From Abyssibacter sp036156195 (GTDB lineage: Bacteria > Pseudomonadota > Gammaproteobacteria > Nevskiales > OUC007): 64,000 nt of DNA. This document shows positions 27,408 through 35,745 of this stretch, piece by piece (positions within the stretch are counted from its first letter, which is position 1; every line of letters begins with the position of its first letter). The DNA is taken from contig JAYZUZ010000008.1 of the NCBI GenBank assembly GCA_036156195.1, forward strand, positions 147,745-211,744, read 5' to 3'. Both the position numbers and the translations under genes were made by a program. The notes under the pieces are model-generated. The model was not told where the DNA came from. It searched no databases and saw nothing but the letters and a program-made list of their open reading frames with translations.

Positions 27408-28676
27408 ATGCGCCAATGGCTGAGTGTCCTGCTGATTTTCGCGCTGGCGCTGCCGCCGGTGGTGCTGGCGGATGAGGGGTCGCGCAAGCCGCGCGAGACG
27501 CGCAAGACCGAGAAACTCTCGCCAGCGGTTTATGAGCAGATCGCCGAAGCCCAGGTGGCCTTGGACGAGCAGCGTCTGGCTGACGCGGAATCCATTCTGC
27601 AGACCCTCTTGGCAGACCGTGAGGCGCTGACCCACTACGAGCAGGCGCAAGCCCTTAATTTTCTCGCGGCGGTGCATTACGAGCAGGGGCGGACCGACGC
27701 GACGATCGAAGACTACAAATCTCTGCTGCGATTGCCCGATGGTGTTCCCGAGCAGCTGCGCGACAACTCCCTGTTCCGCTTGGCCCAGCTGTACTTTGTG
27801 CAGGCGGACTACGAGACATCGATCCGAGCGTTGGACGCCTGGATGCAGCGCGTCGAAGCTGTGCGCCCCGAGGCCTGGTTGCTCAAGGCCCAGGCCTATT
27901 ACCAGCTCGATCGGCATGCGGAGGCCGAGCCGGCCATCATCGAGGCCCTGCGTGAGGCCCGACGTCGCAAGCAGCCTCTGCAGGAGAACTGGCTGGCCCT
28001 GCTGCGTGCCGTGTACTACGAGCTGGGTGATTACCCGAAGGCCGCCCGTGTTCTCGGTGAACTGATTGAGCGTTGGCCCAGTGCCAGTTACTACAAACAG
28101 TTGGCCGGGATGCTGGGGTTGATGGAGTTGCAATCGGCCCAGCTGGCCGTCATGCACGCGGCTTATGTCAACAACATGCTGGATAGCGAGTCGGAGTTGC
28201 TGAACATGGCGCGGCTGTACATGGCGGAAGATGCGCCGCATCCGGCCATCGAGTTGCTGGACGCGGCCATGCAGGCCGGCACGGTAGAGGCCACAGCCGA
28301 CAACCTGCAGCTGCTGGCCCAGGCCATGGCTCTGGGCAAGGAGTACGAACGACAGGTGCCTGTACTGGCACGCGCGGCCGAGCTGTCCGGCGATGCCCGG
28401 CAATACGTGTATCTGGGGCAGGCGCAGATTGCGCTGAATCAATGGGCTGCAGCGGCCGAGGCGCTGGAACAGGCCTTGTCGATCGGGGGGCTGGACCGTC
28501 CGGGCAGCATCTACATGCAGTTGGGTACGGCGTACTTCAACCTCAAGCGCCACGGCCCCGCCCGTCAGGCGTTCAAGCAAGCGGCCGCCTATGACGATTA
28601 TCGCCAGCAGGCGCAGCAATGGGTGGCCTTCGTCAACAGTGAAGTCGAACGCGAGCGCGCCCTGCGCGGCGGCTAA
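27408..28676 (+). CDS. Periplasmic TPR-repeat protein of the TonB operon
   Basis: 422 residues from the ATG at 27408, which follows a GGGGGCGA stretch and begins a signal peptide (cleavage near VVLA); an ATG six codons upstream overlaps the TonB stop. The mature part is a run of helix pairs of tetratricopeptide type (for example YEQIAEAQVALDEQRLADAE, ALNFLAAVHYEQGRTDATIE, PGSIYMQLGTAYFNLKRHGP). Proteins of this type close many DUF3450/ExbB/TonB operons. It is probably a scaffold for the energiser. Confidence 0.88.
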   Translation: MRQWLSVLLIFALALPPVVLADEGSRKPRETRKTEKLSPAVYEQIAEAQVALDEQRLADAESILQTLLADREALTHYEQAQALNFLAAVHYEQGRTDATIEDYKSLLRLPDGVPEQLRDNSLFRLAQLYFVQADYETSIRALDAWMQRVEAVRPEAWLLKAQAYYQLDRHAEAEPAIIEALREARRRKQPLQENWLALLRAVYYELGDYPKAARVLGELIERWPSASYYKQLAGMLGLMELQSAQLAVMHAAYVNNMLDSESELLNMARLYMAEDAPHPAIELLDAAMQAGTVEATADNLQLLAQAMALGKEYERQVPVLARAAELSGDARQYVYLGQAQIALNQWAAAAEALEQALSIGGLDRPGSIYMQLGTAYFNLKRHGPARQAFKQAAAYDDYRQQAQQWVAFVNSEVERERALRGG

Positions 28677-28700
28677 TCATCGCCAGCCGACTGGCGATGA
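28677..28700 (+). other. Perfect hairpin directly after the TPR gene stop
   Basis: Ten-base-pair perfect stem, TCATCGCCAG (28677-28686) with CTGGCGATGA (28691-28700), and a CCGA loop, starting at the base after the TAA. No T run follows, so it is more likely an mRNA processing/stability element or a partial attenuator before the OmpA-like gene than a full terminator. Confidence 0.5.
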
Positions 28701-28734
28701 CCAGGACGATCGACTCGATCCCATCGGAGGGGAC

Positions 28735-29979
28735 ATGAACACAACCACAATGCTTCACAGTGCGATCGGGGGGCTGGGGCTCCTGCTGGCTAGCGCCAGC
28801 ATGGCGTCGGAGGTGGATAACGAGCCGTCGCCGTTCAAGGACGGTTTTTACGTCGTTCCGATGCTGTCCAGCACCCAGCCAGATGATGCGCGCAGGCTGG
28901 ACGATGGCCTGGGTTTCGACCTCGGCTTCGGATACCGATTCTCAAAAATCTTCGCCTTGGAGTTGGACGGAACCTTCACCGAGCTGGATCGGGACAATGG
29001 CGAGCAAACCGAGATGACGGGGTTTGCACTGCGCGGATTGGCGTACTTCAGTCCTCGGTTGCCCAACGCCTTCTTCTCCTTCGGCATCGGGGAGTTGTCC
29101 ACCGAGGCGCAGGGCATGTCCGGGGGCACTTACGAGGGACTGCATATTGAAGCCGGTCTCGGTTACGTGCTGCCGCTGCACATCGGTCGCTATGACTTTG
29201 GTGTCCGGGCCGATGCGCGGTTCCGGCACAACAACGGTCAGGAGAACGACGGTTCGACCGAGTACGACAAGTCAGGCTTGGCAGACTCTATCTTGCGGAT
29301 CGGGCTGCATCTGCCGCTGGGGCCACGTCCCATGCCCGCCGAGCCGGAGCCCGAACCGCTTGCGGTCGTCGAGCCGGTCAGTGCCTGTGCCGACGGGGCT
29401 GACAACGATGGTGACGGGCGTGTTGATTACCCCGATGACCCAGGCTGTGATGCGCTGGATGATGAGGACGAGTCGGATCCCATGGCCTGCTCGGATGGAC
29501 TCGACAATGACGCCGACGGGCTCATCGACTACCCCGAAGACACGGGCTGCGACTCGGCTGAGGACAACGACGAGGTCAATGCCTGCCGCACGGCGCAGCC
29601 GGGCGAAACCCTGTCACTCAACGGCTGCGGGCCGGGAGACGTGATCGTCTTGCGCGGGGTCAATTTCGAGTTTGACCAGTCCACGCTCACCGTCAACGCG
29701 CGAACGATTCTCGATGCCGTTGCGTCCGAGCTCGCGGTCTATGACGAACTGCGGGTCGAGCTTGCCGGGCATACGGACGCGCGGGGTAGCGAGGCCTACA
29801 ACCAGACGCTGTCCCAGGCGCGGGCGGAGGCCGTCAAGCGCTACCTCGTCGGCAAGGGCATTGCCGCCGACCGGATGCAGGCTGTGGGTTATGGCGAGTC
29901 GAAACCGGTGGCCGACAACAGCACCGAGGACGGTCGTGAGCTCAACCGCCGCACGGAACTGACGGTCCTCGCACCGTAA
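28735..29979 (+). CDS. OmpA-family outer-membrane protein with acidic calcium-type repeats
   Basis: 414 residues from the ATG with GGAGGGGA upstream. A signal peptide (cleavage near SMAS) is followed by an eight-strand barrel domain (about 25-195). Next come two Asp-rich repeats of the pattern CxDGxDNDxDGxxDYPxDxGCD near 215-290, with paired cysteines. The C-terminal OmpA domain (about 310-414) ends in a peptidoglycan-binding fold (GHTDARGSEAYNQTLSQARA). The gene probably tethers the outer membrane to the wall. It is OprF-like in plan, and it follows the TonB operon. Confidence 0.92.
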   Translation: MNTTTMLHSAIGGLGLLLASASMASEVDNEPSPFKDGFYVVPMLSSTQPDDARRLDDGLGFDLGFGYRFSKIFALELDGTFTELDRDNGEQTEMTGFALRGLAYFSPRLPNAFFSFGIGELSTEAQGMSGGTYEGLHIEAGLGYVLPLHIGRYDFGVRADARFRHNNGQENDGSTEYDKSGLADSILRIGLHLPLGPRPMPAEPEPEPLAVVEPVSACADGADNDGDGRVDYPDDPGCDALDDEDESDPMACSDGLDNDADGLIDYPEDTGCDSAEDNDEVNACRTAQPGETLSLNGCGPGDVIVLRGVNFEFDQSTLTVNARTILDAVASELAVYDELRVELAGHTDARGSEAYNQTLSQARAEAVKRYLVGKGIAADRMQAVGYGESKPVADNSTEDGRELNRRTELTVLAP

Positions 29980-30113
29980 TGCGATCGGCTTGACCGGGCC
30001 GGCGTGGGTTCCGGTCTGACGGTCAAGGCAGGGGCGGTTGGGAAGTGCCACAATCCCGACCGCCCTGCGTGCCGTCCTCCGGCACTGCGGGGTGTTGTCC
30101 ACTGTCAGGAGCC

Positions 30114-31361
30114 ATGAGCCGTATGAGCCAGATCACCTTGAACACGCCCTTCGAGCTGCCCAATGGCAGTAGCCTGCCCAATCGGATCGCCAAATCGGCG
30201 ATGAGCGAGGCGCTGGGGACGATGGACAACCGGGCCACGCCCGAACTGGTCGAGTTGTATCGGCGTTGGGGCCAGGGCGGGACGGGACTCATTATCACCG
30301 GCAATGTGATGATCGATCGCAAGGCGCTGGGCGAGCCTGGCAACGTGGTGATCGAGGATGATCGCGACATGGACATGCTTCGTGCCTGGGCTGAGGCCGG
30401 CAAGGCCGGCGGTAGCCAGATCTGGGTGCAGCTGAATCACCCGGGGCGTCAATGTCCCAAAGGCCTGAACAAGGAAACCGTCGCGCCATCGGCTGTGCCG
30501 TTCAACAAGTCCATGCAGGCCTACTTCGAGACGCCGCGTGAACTGACCGGGGACGAGATCAAGGACTTGATCGCCCGCTACGGCCGGGCGGCCGAGGTTT
30601 GTTACCAGGCGGGTTTTCCCGGTGTGCAGATTCACGGCGCCCACGGGTATCTCGTCAGCCAGTTTCTGTCACCGAAGACCAATCAGCGCACTGATGAATG
30701 GGGGGGTGATGCCGCCAAGCGACGTCGCTTTGTGCTGGACGTGCTGGCCGCCATGCGAGCGGCCACGGCGCCGGATTTTCCCATTGGCATCAAGCTGAAC
30801 TCGGCGGACTTCCAGCGTGGCGGTTTCACGGAAGAAGAATCCCTGGATGTCATGGCCGCGCTGGCAGAGGCCGGCATCGCATTGATCGAAATCTCCGGCG
30901 GTACCTACGAGGCCCCGGCGATGACCGGGGTGCGGGCATCGACACGTGAGCGCGAAGCCTATTTTCTCGACTTCGCCGACAAGGTGCGTGCGCGTATTCC
31001 CGGCACGCCCCTGATGGTGACGGGCGGCTTCCGGTCGCATGCGGGCATGACGGCTGCGCTGGAATCGGGGTCGCTGGATTTATGCGGGATCGCGAGGTTG
31101 CTGGCCATTGAGCCGGACGCGTCCAAACGGCTGCTTGCTGGCCAGAATCCCTTGCAACGTGTGCGGCCCATCAAGACCGGTATCGGCCCGGTGGATCGGA
31201 TGGCGATCATGGAAGTCACCTGGTATACACGCCAGTTGCGCCGAATCGGCCGGGGCAAGCAGCCGCGACCGAACGAGTCCGGGCTCAAGGCATTTCTGTG
31301 CAGTCTGATCGATACGGCTTCAGGTATGCGCCAGACCAAGCGACTTCGCGCCAGCGGCTGA
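30114..31361 (+). CDS. NADH:flavin oxidoreductase, Old Yellow Enzyme family
   Basis: 415 residues from the ATG at 30114 (AGGAGCC upstream); an earlier in-frame start lacks a ribosome-binding site. This is a TIM-barrel flavoprotein with IAKSAMSEALG at the FMN end, QLNHPGRQ, the GVQIHGAHGYLVSQFLSP motif carrying the His-x-x-His-type substrate pair, RTDEWGG, and a phosphate-binding end (MVTGGFRS). These enzymes reduce activated C=C bonds with NAD(P)H. Placed after the uptake operon, it may act on unsaturated products of the same substrate (inference). It probably has its own promoter in the 134-base gap before it. Confidence 0.93.
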   Translation: MSRMSQITLNTPFELPNGSSLPNRIAKSAMSEALGTMDNRATPELVELYRRWGQGGTGLIITGNVMIDRKALGEPGNVVIEDDRDMDMLRAWAEAGKAGGSQIWVQLNHPGRQCPKGLNKETVAPSAVPFNKSMQAYFETPRELTGDEIKDLIARYGRAAEVCYQAGFPGVQIHGAHGYLVSQFLSPKTNQRTDEWGGDAAKRRRFVLDVLAAMRAATAPDFPIGIKLNSADFQRGGFTEEESLDVMAALAEAGIALIEISGGTYEAPAMTGVRASTREREAYFLDFADKVRARIPGTPLMVTGGFRSHAGMTAALESGSLDLCGIARLLAIEPDASKRLLAGQNPLQRVRPIKTGIGPVDRMAIMEVTWYTRQLRRIGRGKQPRPNESGLKAFLCSLIDTASGMRQTKRLRASG

Positions 31362-31528
31362 GAATCGGCGCCCTGACGAAGAATGGATCGACGTCTCGGC
31401 GCGATTCCGGCATAGCCGACCAACGGTCAAGCGGGGTTGCGGTGCTAAATGTTGCGTGTGATCAGCGTCCTACGATTGCGTCAAGCACAACTAAACGCAC
31501 CATACGAAAAGAATGCGCTGACCTCACG

Positions 31529-31557
31529 TTTTCCTCACATGGGCGCTGGTCTAATAC
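31529..31557 (+). promoter_or_regulatory. Candidate promoter for intergenic RNA
   Basis: A -10 hexamer TAATAC lies at 31552-31557, with a weak -35 (TTTTCC) at 31529-31534 and a 17-base spacer. Transcription would begin near 31563, right at the first stem of the structured region described next. The -35 match is poor, so this is suggestive only. Confidence 0.4.
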
Positions 31558-31561
31558 ATCC

Positions 31562-31674
31562 CACGACACATCCTTCCCCGTGTGTCGTGCATTGAGCGTC
31601 GAGTTAAGTCTCCGCTCGAATTGCCCAGCACCCCAGTGGGCTCTCCTCTAAGCGGCCGTAAGGCCGCTTTTTTT
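31562..31674 (+). ncRNA. Candidate structured small RNA, about 110 nt
   Basis: In the 401-base gap between the Old Yellow Enzyme gene and the lipoprotein at 31763, no coding frame is convincing, but four stem-loops follow each other. They are 31562-31570 with 31581-31589 (nine pairs), 31594-31598 with 31613-31617, 31623-31627 with 31637-31641, and the terminator stem at 31651. Loops one and three are C-rich (CCTTCCCC, CACCCC), and a single-stranded CTCTCCTCT lies before the terminator. These could pair with purine-rich ribosome-binding sites. It may instead be a long 3' end of the upstream gene. The rest of the gap (31362-31528) shows nothing further. Confidence 0.42.
31651..31674 (+). terminator. 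Intrinsic terminator
   Basis: Stem AGCGGCC (31651-31657) with GGCCGCT (31662-31668), loop GTAA, followed by a run of T. It is the clearest Rho-independent terminator in the window and ends either the candidate small RNA or the upstream transcript. Confidence 0.85.
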
Positions 31675-31762
31675 ATGCGCATCGCTGCGCTGTTATTCAT
31701 GATCTCGCCATGAACTGGCTCTAGTCTGTCGGCCCTTGTTGTTGAGTCGTGAGTGCTGGGCC

Positions 31763-33037
31763 ATGGTGTTGTGTCGTGTTTCTGTTGTGGTTGTCGCTGC
31801 GGCGCTGGGTTTGGTCGGCGGCTGTGGTACGGGTGAGCCAGGGAACACCGGGGCCATGGCGCCGGTCCAGGGTGGTGATGATCAAGGGCCCCCGGCACCC
31901 GATGCACCGGGCCATGATGAATCCGGCGATGCCCCTGCAGGCGAGCTGGATTTGCCGCCCGTCGCCAGTCTGACCGCTGGCGAATGGCTGCGCGGGGATT
32001 TGCACATCCACTCGGATCACAGCGCGGATGCGTCCAACAATCCGATCACCAAGATTACGGCTTTGGCCGAGTCCGTGGGCATGGACTTTCTGGGATTGTC
32101 CGATCACGACAACCACGTGGATGGCGCCGTGGCGGAGCACACCTGGGCGGATCCGGCCTTTGTTTCCAGCCCCTTAATCATGCTTTACGGGGCGGAATGG
32201 ACCACGCACCGAGGTCACGGTAATACGTTCTCGGCCCAGCCCTATGACCACCAGCGGCTCTACGATTTGCGGGATGACTTCGATGCCCGTATTGCTGCCT
32301 TTGTCGACGAGGCTGGCATTCACCTGTCGGCCAACCATCCAGGCAACGGCGACAGTTTCAGCTTTAGCTACGACATGGTGCATTCCATCGAGGTCTGGAA
32401 CTCGGCCATTTGGGCCACGAACGAAGGCGCCGTCACCATCTGGGATGACCTGCTCAAGTCCGGGCGGGATCTCACCGGGCGCGGAGGCAGCGATTCCCAC
32501 CATGGCTATCCGGAGCCAGGCGATACGCCGGTCCCAAACACCATCCAGGCCGGTGGCAACAACGTCGGCACGCCGACGACCTGGGTGTTCGCAACCGAGC
32601 GGAGCGCTGCTGCTGTGGTGGAGGCACTGACCAACGGGCGGGTGTCGATCAGCGCCAACCCCCATGCGCCCCGCGTCGAGTTCACCGCAGACCTGGATGG
32701 CGATGGTGAGGCCGACATGATGATGGGCGACAACGTCGTGCCGACAGGCGACGCGGTCACGTTTCGTGTCGAACTGCTGGGCGGCTCCGCCGGCCTGCTT
32801 CCCTACACCGTTGAGGTTGTGCGCGATGGCGCCGATCTCACCAGCCTGACCATCGCGCCGGGCCAGACCGGCGTGACATTCGTGGACCACCCGCCCGTCG
32901 GCCAGCGCAGCTACTACCGGGTGGAAGTCACGGGTCTACCCGTGCCCTATCCCGAAGTGCCCGGCGCCTCAGCGCTAAGCGGCAACATGATCGCGTTGTC
33001 GAATCCGATTTATTTCAACTTCAATCCAGACTACTGA
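31763..33037 (+). CDS. PHP-domain (CehA/McbA-like) metallohydrolase lipoprotein
   Basis: 424 residues. The start at 31763 gives a lipoprotein signal with lipobox VGGC (Cys21); an in-frame start nine codons earlier gives a poorer signal. A PHP-type metal site is visible: GDLHIHSDHSAD, then LSDHDNHVDG, AEWTTHRGHGN, LSANHPG and GGSDSHH. The family cleaves phosphoesters or, as in CehA, carbamates. A C-terminal beta-sandwich of about 130 residues follows. The protein is anchored in the envelope. It stands alone, with no partner gene to suggest the substrate. Confidence 0.85.
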   Translation: MVLCRVSVVVVAAALGLVGGCGTGEPGNTGAMAPVQGGDDQGPPAPDAPGHDESGDAPAGELDLPPVASLTAGEWLRGDLHIHSDHSADASNNPITKITALAESVGMDFLGLSDHDNHVDGAVAEHTWADPAFVSSPLIMLYGAEWTTHRGHGNTFSAQPYDHQRLYDLRDDFDARIAAFVDEAGIHLSANHPGNGDSFSFSYDMVHSIEVWNSAIWATNEGAVTIWDDLLKSGRDLTGRGGSDSHHGYPEPGDTPVPNTIQAGGNNVGTPTTWVFATERSAAAVVEALTNGRVSISANPHAPRVEFTADLDGDGEADMMMGDNVVPTGDAVTFRVELLGGSAGLLPYTVEVVRDGADLTSLTIAPGQTGVTFVDHPPVGQRSYYRVEVTGLPVPYPEVPGASALSGNMIALSNPIYFNFNPDY

Positions 33038-33201
33038 GTTCTGGTCGTGGGCCTCGATCGCCCGGTCGACGCCGCGGTGAGGAGTGGAGCCGCCGCCACT
33101 CCACGGGGGCGGGGGATTGGAACGGCGCCTAGAAAGGCGGTGAGCAAAGGCTTTTCCCTGTCGCTGGCGTGACCTGAGCCACCCCCTGACGTGGGTCAGA
33201 T

Positions 33202-33210
33202 TGCTACACT
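33202..33210 (+). promoter_or_regulatory. Extended -10 promoter candidate before flavodoxin gene
   Basis: TGC-TACACT fits the extended -10 pattern and would start transcription near 33217, 20 bases before the flavodoxin ATG. No good -35 is visible. It would be the promoter for the four-gene + strand block 33237-36770. Confidence 0.42.
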
Positions 33211-33236
33211 CTGGCCGACTTGGGGCGGGATAACTC

Positions 33237-34172
33237 ATGGCTGCCGATACCGCGCGCCGATCCATATTGCTGGTGCATTTTTCGCAGTCGGGACAGACGC
33301 GCGCTGTAGCGAATGCCTTGACCGCGCCGCTGCGCGACGCCGGCCATGCGATCGATGAGTTGGAACTGGCCACGCTGGAGCCGGCTCCCTGGCCCTGGCC
33401 TTTCTGGCAGTTTCTCGACAGTTTTCCGGAGACGGTGGCGCAGTCACGCATGGCCTTGCAGCCCTGGACCTGTGGCGCGACCTACGACCTCATCATCGTG
33501 GCCTACCCGGTGTGGTTCCTGTCGCCGGCGCCCGCCATTGCGAACTGGCTGCGCAGCCAGCAGGCCCGGCAGTTGCTGGCGGGGACGCCCGTGGTCACGG
33601 TGACAACCTGCCGCAATATGTGGGTTGAGGCGCATCGTGATGTGCAGCAACTGCTGCGGGCCGCCAATGCCATGCCCTGCGATCATCTGGCGCTGACCGA
33701 TCCCGGTCCGCCTTTGGCCACCTTCATCACCACGCCGCGCTGGGTGCTGACCGGGCGGCGGGAGGCGTTCTGGGGGTTGCCGCGGGCGGGGTTGACCGAA
33801 GAACAGATCGGGGGTGTGTCACGTTATGGCCGACGCATTCGGCAGGCGCTGGAAGACACACAATGGCAGGCGGGCCGGTCGATGCTGGAGGGAACAGGCG
33901 CCTTGCGCGTCGACCCCGCCTTGGCCGGGAGCGAACGCATTGGCAAGCGCAGTTTCCGAGTCTGGGGCCGCTTGCTGCGCGCCTGCGGAACACCGGGGAC
34001 GCCGCTGCGGCGCGTGGTGCTGGTCGCCTATGTGGCATTCCTATTGCTGATGATCGTGACGGTCGTGCCGGTGTCGCTATTGCTGCGGCGATTGCTCGCC
34101 TGGCTGGCGCCAGAACGGGTACAGGCCGTGGCGGCCGAGCTCGAGCGCCAGCCGGGCACGACCGCATCCTGA
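33237..34172 (+). CDS. Flavodoxin-fold protein with C-terminal membrane helix
   Basis: 311 residues. The N-terminal flavodoxin fold has an FMN phosphate loop HFSQSGQTRAVA (residues 14-25) and the AYPVWFLSPAP loop near 87-97. A linker then leads to a membrane helix (about 263-287, VVLVAYVAFLLLMIVTVVPV) and a basic tail, so the flavin domain is probably held at the inner membrane. It may serve as a reductase for a lipid-linked product. The KAS III-like gene begins 11 bases after its stop, so it belongs to the acyl-assembly block. I do not know a characterised homologue with this plan. Confidence 0.78.
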   Translation: MAADTARRSILLVHFSQSGQTRAVANALTAPLRDAGHAIDELELATLEPAPWPWPFWQFLDSFPETVAQSRMALQPWTCGATYDLIIVAYPVWFLSPAPAIANWLRSQQARQLLAGTPVVTVTTCRNMWVEAHRDVQQLLRAANAMPCDHLALTDPGPPLATFITTPRWVLTGRREAFWGLPRAGLTEEQIGGVSRYGRRIRQALEDTQWQAGRSMLEGTGALRVDPALAGSERIGKRSFRVWGRLLRACGTPGTPLRRVVLVAYVAFLLLMIVTVVPVSLLLRRLLAWLAPERVQAVAAELERQPGTTAS

Positions 34173-34183
34173 CGGGGGAACTC

Positions 34184-35341
34184 TTGCAAGACGTTTTTAT
34201 TCGCGGCACCAGTGCCGTGCTACCGAATGCGCCGGTATCCAACGACGACATGGAGTCCGTGCTGGGTCAGATCGGAGATCGGCCCGCACGTGAGCGCCGC
34301 ATCGTGCTCAGCCGCAACGGGATCCGGCAGCGCTACTACGCGGTGGATCCGGCGACTCGCCAGCCTACGCATACCAATGCCCGGCTCACTGCCGAGTCCG
34401 TGAGGGGCCTGGTTGGGGCGGATTTCTCGCTGCCCGACCTGGATGTGCTGGCCTGCGGCACGTCGTCGCCAGACCAGATGGCGCCGGGCCACGGGGTCAT
34501 GGTGCATGGTGAATTGCCGGAAGCGGCCAGCTGCGAGGCGGTCTCCCTGGCCGGGATTTGTTGCTCCGGGGTGGCGGCGCTGCGCTACGCCGCCCTGACC
34601 GTGGCAGCCGGACAGGCCCGCACGGCCGTGGCCACGGGTTCGGAAACGGCATCCACCTTCATGCGGTCCGAGCAGTTCAGCGCGCAGTACGAGGCGCAGC
34701 TGACAGCGATGGAGCGGCGACCGGAGCTGGCATTCGATGGTGTGTTCCTGCGCTGGATGCTGTCCGATGGCGCGGGCGCACTGCTGCTGGGTCAGCAGCC
34801 CGCGGAACACGGACTGTCGTTCCGGCTGGACTGGATCGAACTGCGCTCCTATGCACATGAGCAGGCGGCCTGCATGTATGCCGGTGCCCGTAAGCAGGAC
34901 CAGGGCGGATTGCAGGGCTGGCGGGCGCTGCCCGCCGACGCCTGGTCGGCCTCCGGGGCGATGACTTTCCAGCAGGACGTGCGTCAGCTTAACGAGCACA
35001 TTGTCGCGTTGACGATTGAGCGCGCGTTGCCGGAGGTGCTGGCGCGTCGACCGCTGGCCGCCGATGCGATCGACTGGTTCCTGCCGCACTACTCGTCCGA
35101 GTACTTCCGCCCGCGCATCCAGCAGGGCTTGCGCCGCATCGGGTTCGAAATTCCTGAAGAACGCTGGTTCACCAATCTGCCGGAGGTCGGCAATGTGGGT
35201 TCAGCATCGATTTATCTGATGCTGGATGCCCTGCAACGCGAATCATCGCTGTCGCCGGGTCAGCGGGTGCTGTGCTTTGTGCCCGAGAGCGGGCGTTTCT
35301 CGGCCGCATACATGCTGCTGACCGTGGTGGAGGGGGCATGA
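34184..35341 (+). CDS. 3-oxoacyl-ACP synthase III (KAS III/FabH-like) family protein
   Basis: 385 residues from a TTG start with GACGGGGGAA upstream; the frame continues further left inside the flavodoxin gene, but the KAS III fold begins here. The thiolase-fold triad can be placed: Cys127 in GICCSG, His302 in LPHYSSE and Asn337 in VGNVGSAS. The residue before the catalytic Cys is also Cys. Such enzymes join an acyl starter to malonyl-ACP, or, in DarB-type enzymes, condense two chains to a ring. The next gene begins by ATGA overlap, so the block 33237-36770 is one operon. Confidence 0.87.
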   Translation: MQDVFIRGTSAVLPNAPVSNDDMESVLGQIGDRPARERRIVLSRNGIRQRYYAVDPATRQPTHTNARLTAESVRGLVGADFSLPDLDVLACGTSSPDQMAPGHGVMVHGELPEAASCEAVSLAGICCSGVAALRYAALTVAAGQARTAVATGSETASTFMRSEQFSAQYEAQLTAMERRPELAFDGVFLRWMLSDGAGALLLGQQPAEHGLSFRLDWIELRSYAHEQAACMYAGARKQDQGGLQGWRALPADAWSASGAMTFQQDVRQLNEHIVALTIERALPEVLARRPLAADAIDWFLPHYSSEYFRPRIQQGLRRIGFEIPEERWFTNLPEVGNVGSASIYLMLDALQRESSLSPGQRVLCFVPESGRFSAAYMLLTVVEGA

Positions 35342-35745
35342 AGGTCGAGGAGGTGCCCCAGGACGACAGTCCGGGCTACGCAAAGGAGCGGCGGGCGGTT
35401 TATGCCCAGGATGCCGACGGCGGTTATGTCGTGGCGGCGTCCTCTGGCTGGGCGGTGGAGGAGGCCGCAAACACGTTGGCTGTCACCGCGTTTGAAGCCC
35501 AGGCACAGGCGGCCCGCGCGCGCTGCGCTGCTGGCGAGGGGTCGCCGCTGGAAGTGCTGATGTACGTGCGCCGCATGGATGTCCCCACGCTGGCGCAGGC
35601 GACCGGGCTCTGGGCTTGGCGCGTGAAGCGTCATCTGAGTCCAAAGGGTTATCGGCGTCTAAGTCCTGCACTCCGGCAGCGCTACGCGGAGGCGCTGGGC
35701 TGCGATGTGACGCTGTTGCTGCCCGATGCGGAGGCGCCCGCATGA
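35338..35745 (+). CDS. Unknown small protein in acyl-assembly block
   Basis: 135 residues from an ATG that overlaps the stop of the KAS III gene; its own stop overlaps the BtrH-like start. It begins with a charged region, then has a long Ala-rich helix (EEAANTLAVTAFEAQAQAAR). The C-terminal segment (PTLAQATGLWAWRVKRHLSP and the helix after) looks like a helix-turn-helix of the lambda-repressor type, but without clear DNA-binding proof. I do not recognise the family. Its tight coupling to both neighbours says it works in the same pathway. Confidence 0.72.
   Translation: MKVEEVPQDDSPGYAKERRAVYAQDADGGYVVAASSGWAVEEAANTLAVTAFEAQAQAARARCAAGEGSPLEVLMYVRRMDVPTLAQATGLWAWRVKRHLSPKGYRRLSPALRQRYAEALGCDVTLLLPDAEAPA

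Noticed and set aside
29992..30016. Terminator after the OmpA-like gene
   Set aside because: Six-pair stem with a 13-base loop and no T run; likely chance in GC-rich DNA.
33081..33102. Terminator after the PHP-domain lipoprotein
   Set aside because: Seven-pair stem (33081-33087 with 33096-33102) but no T run and a weak loop; not safe to call.
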